From Alphaproteobacteria bacterium (GTDB lineage Bacteria; Pseudomonadota; Alphaproteobacteria; Sphingomonadales; Sphingomonadaceae), in the NCBI GenBank assembly GCA_028293005.1, contig JAQGLH010000039.1, positions 1 to 6,609 of the forward strand: DNA of 6,609 bases, given 5' to 3'. Within the stretch, counting starts at the first letter, position 1. Every line of letters begins with the position of its first letter. The translations under genes and the position numbers were made by a program. Positions 5,372 to 6,609 of the stretch are shown here, piece by piece. The notes below the pieces were generated by a model. That model did not search any database and had not been told where the DNA came from. It saw nothing but the letters and a program-made list of their open reading frames with translations.

Positions 5372-5989
5372 ATGACCTTATCCGCAGAGAATATCCAACG
5401 AGAACGGCGCTTCGCCGGAGCCGCCGGCGGGGGCCCGCTCTGGCAGTTCCTGCGCGGCTTCGTGAAGCATCCGGTGATGGTCGGATCGGTCATTCCTTCG
5501 TCGAAGATCCTTATCGAAAAGATGCTGGCGCCGGTCGATTGGCAGAAATGCAAGCTGTTCGTCGAATATGGCCCGGGCGTAGGCACCTTCACCCAGCACA
5601 TTCTCGATCGCATCGCCCCTGACGCCACCTTGCTCGCGATCGACACCAACGACGATTTCACCCATTATTTGAACCGCAAGTTCACCGACAACCGGCTGCG
5701 CGCCGTCACCGGATCGGCAGCCGATGTGCGCGACATCATGGCCGATTGCGGATTCGATTCGGCCGATTACGTCGTATCCGGCCTCCCGTTCTCGACCTTG
5801 CCCGCGGGCGTTGGACCGTAGATTGCGGCGGAGACGGCGGCTGCGCTGCGGCCCGGCGGCGCATTCCTGGTCTATCAATTTTCTCCCAAGGTGCGCGAAT
5901 TCATCGGGCCCCATTTCGATCGGATCGACAAGGGCTTCGAATGGATCAACATCCCGCCCGCCACCCTGTTCTGGGCCTGGAAAGATTGA
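5372..5989 (+). pseudogene. PmtA-like SAM-dependent methyltransferase interrupted by an in-frame TAG
   Basis: The reading frame is that of a class I SAM-dependent methyltransferase resembling phospholipid N-methyltransferases (PmtA type), which methylate phosphatidylethanolamine at the inner membrane. The N-terminal LWQFLRGFVKHPVMVGSVIPSS (about 23-44) is typical of that group. FVEYGPGVGTFT (63-74) is the SAM-binding glycine motif, followed by the acidic strand end LLAIDTND (87-94) and the SGLPFSTLP motif (137-145). A TAG at codon 150 (5819-5821) then stops translation. The same frame continues for 55 more codons, including LRPGGAFLVYQFSPKVREFIG and a tail IPPATLFWAWKD, to a natural TGA at 5987-5989. 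The full frame of 205 codons matches the expected family length, so this is a single-base nonsense change, not a frameshift. The 149-residue product would lack the last strands of the Rossmann fold and is probably inactive, unless the base is a sequencing error or the codon is suppressed. The ribosome site is poor. Confidence 0.8.
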
Positions 5990-6004
5990 TTTTCTGAAGT
6001 AGGG

Positions 6005-6046
6005 CGCGGGTCCGCGTGTGCGGAACGGAAAATCATCCCGTGCGGG
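6005..6046. terminator. Possible bidirectional terminator hairpins
   Basis: Between the convergent methyltransferase and PLD genes, TCCGC (6011-6015) and GCGGA (6020-6024) form a perfect five-pair hairpin with a four-base loop. It overlaps a second dyad (CGCGG/CCGCG, 6005-6016). CCCG/CGGG (6037-6046) follows. None has a T run on either strand, so intrinsic termination would be weak. Confidence 0.3.
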
Positions 6047-6052
6047 GGCGAA

Positions 6053-6609
6053 CTACGCCGCGTCGACCCCGAAATTGAGCCGGCGCGACACGCTGTAGTC
6101 CATCGTCGCGACCACGAAGTAGCAGAGCGCCCACTTCAGGCGATTGAACAGGCTGCGCTGCCGCTGGTGCAGCGCACGCGTGATCTGGATGCTGTCGTGG
6201 ATTTCACCGTCGACATAGGCGCGCATCGCTGCCGCGAAGGCAGGATCCTCGATGCGCAGCATCATCTCCAGATTCAGATAGACGCTCCGCATGTCGAAAT
6301 TGGCCGAGCCGATGTGGACGACATCGTCGACCACGATCAATTTGGTGTGCAGCTTGGTTGGCTGATATTCGTAGACTTGGGTGCCATGGCGGAGCAGCCG
6401 CGCATAGGTGTGGCGCGCCGCCCCGACCGTCGCGCCGTTATCCGATTTCGCGGCCGTTACGACGCGTGCCTGGCCCCGCCTCGCGATGCCGGTGATGCGG
6501 CGCAGCATCGCGCGGCTCGGCGCGAAATAGGCCGCGATCAGATCGAGGCTGCTCCCGCGCAGCATGTCGTTCTTGAGCGCGCGCGCCCACGGGTTGAGCC
6601 GCCGGGTCG
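6053..6609 (-). CDS. Phospholipase D / cardiolipin synthase family protein, C-terminal part
   Basis: The last 184 residues of a PLD-superfamily protein are present; the frame stays open through the window end, so the gene starts beyond it. The family includes cardiolipin synthases, which join phosphatidylglycerol-type lipids at the inner membrane, and other phosphatidyltransferases. The region begins NPWARALKNDMLRGSSLDLI and AAYFAPS, typical of the second half of such enzymes. It contains a complete HKD motif, LHTKLIVVDD (codons at 6326-6349: His, Lys, Asp in H-x-K-x4-D), followed by IGSANFDMRS. Enzymes of this family need two HKD motifs; the first would lie outside the window. The C-terminal FNRLKWALCYFVVATMDY may contact the membrane. 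It converges on the PmtA-like methyltransferase, and the pair may reflect a phospholipid neighbourhood. An ATG at 6565 is internal, not the start. Substrate specificity cannot be settled from this part. Confidence 0.88.
   Translation of the reverse strand, partial: TRRLNPWARALKNDMLRGSSLDLIAAYFAPSRAMLRRITGIARRGQARVVTAAKSDNGATVGAARHTYARLLRHGTQVYEYQPTKLHTKLIVVDDVVHIGSANFDMRSVYLNLEMMLRIEDPAFAAAMRAYVDGEIHDSIQITRALHQRQRSLFNRLKWALCYFVVATMDYSVSRRLNFGVDAA

Noticed and set aside
5819..5821. Pyrrolysine or other programmed reading of the TAG codon
   Set aside because: No pyrrolysine genes are in the window and Alphaproteobacteria are not known to use it; a point mutation or sequencing error is simpler.
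5819..5989. Frameshift as the cause of the methyltransferase interruption
   Set aside because: The conserved C-terminal sequence continues in the same frame as the N-terminal part, so no insertion or deletion is needed.
6053..6565. ATG at 6565 as the start of a small PLD-like protein
   Set aside because: The frame stays open upstream to the window edge with family-like sequence (NPWARALKND), so the codon is internal and the gene is cut by the window.

Overview
The window is GC-rich DNA, densely packed with coding sequence. Its gene content (an MgtE magnesium transporter, a single-domain bacterial cyclophilin, a GcvA-type LysR regulator, a bacterial Cdc48/VAT ATPase, a PmtA-like methyltransferase and a phospholipase-D-type synthase) suggests a chromosomal segment of an alphaproteobacterium, most likely a sphingomonad. 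That placement is inferred from protein style and codon use; there is no rRNA or other marker. No transposase, integrase, phage gene, tRNA or CRISPR array was seen.

Layout. Bases 1-644 (minus) hold the N-terminal 214 residues of mgtE, cut by the window edge. It is divergent from a cyclophilin gene (827-1288, plus), with a plausible mgtE promoter between them. The cyclophilin converges on a LysR-family regulator (1354-2274, minus). A 353-base stretch without a protein gene (2275-2627) separates the regulator from a 763-residue Cdc48/p97/VAT-type double AAA+ ATPase (2628-4919, plus). That ATPase converges, with 5 bases between stop codons, on a small antibiotic-biosynthesis-monooxygenase-fold protein (4925-5239, minus). 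Next comes a SAM-dependent methyltransferase gene (5372-5989, plus) interrupted by one in-frame TAG. It converges on the C-terminal part of a phospholipase D/cardiolipin synthase family gene (6053-6609, minus), cut by the window end.

The genes are mostly single units in alternating orientation, so there is no clear multi-gene operon. The right end may be a small phospholipid-related neighbourhood (methyltransferase plus PLD-type synthase). The Cdc48-like ATPase stands alone, and none of its eukaryotic or archaeal partners is visible nearby.

The most unusual part is 2275-2627. It contains several dyads, a 37-base near-perfect palindrome, and a strong intrinsic terminator on the plus strand that lies downstream of no plus-strand protein gene. 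Further T-rich hairpins could pair alternatively with the terminator stem. This looks like either a small-RNA gene or a regulated leader in front of the ATPase gene. The in-frame amber codon in the methyltransferase is the second point needing a check.
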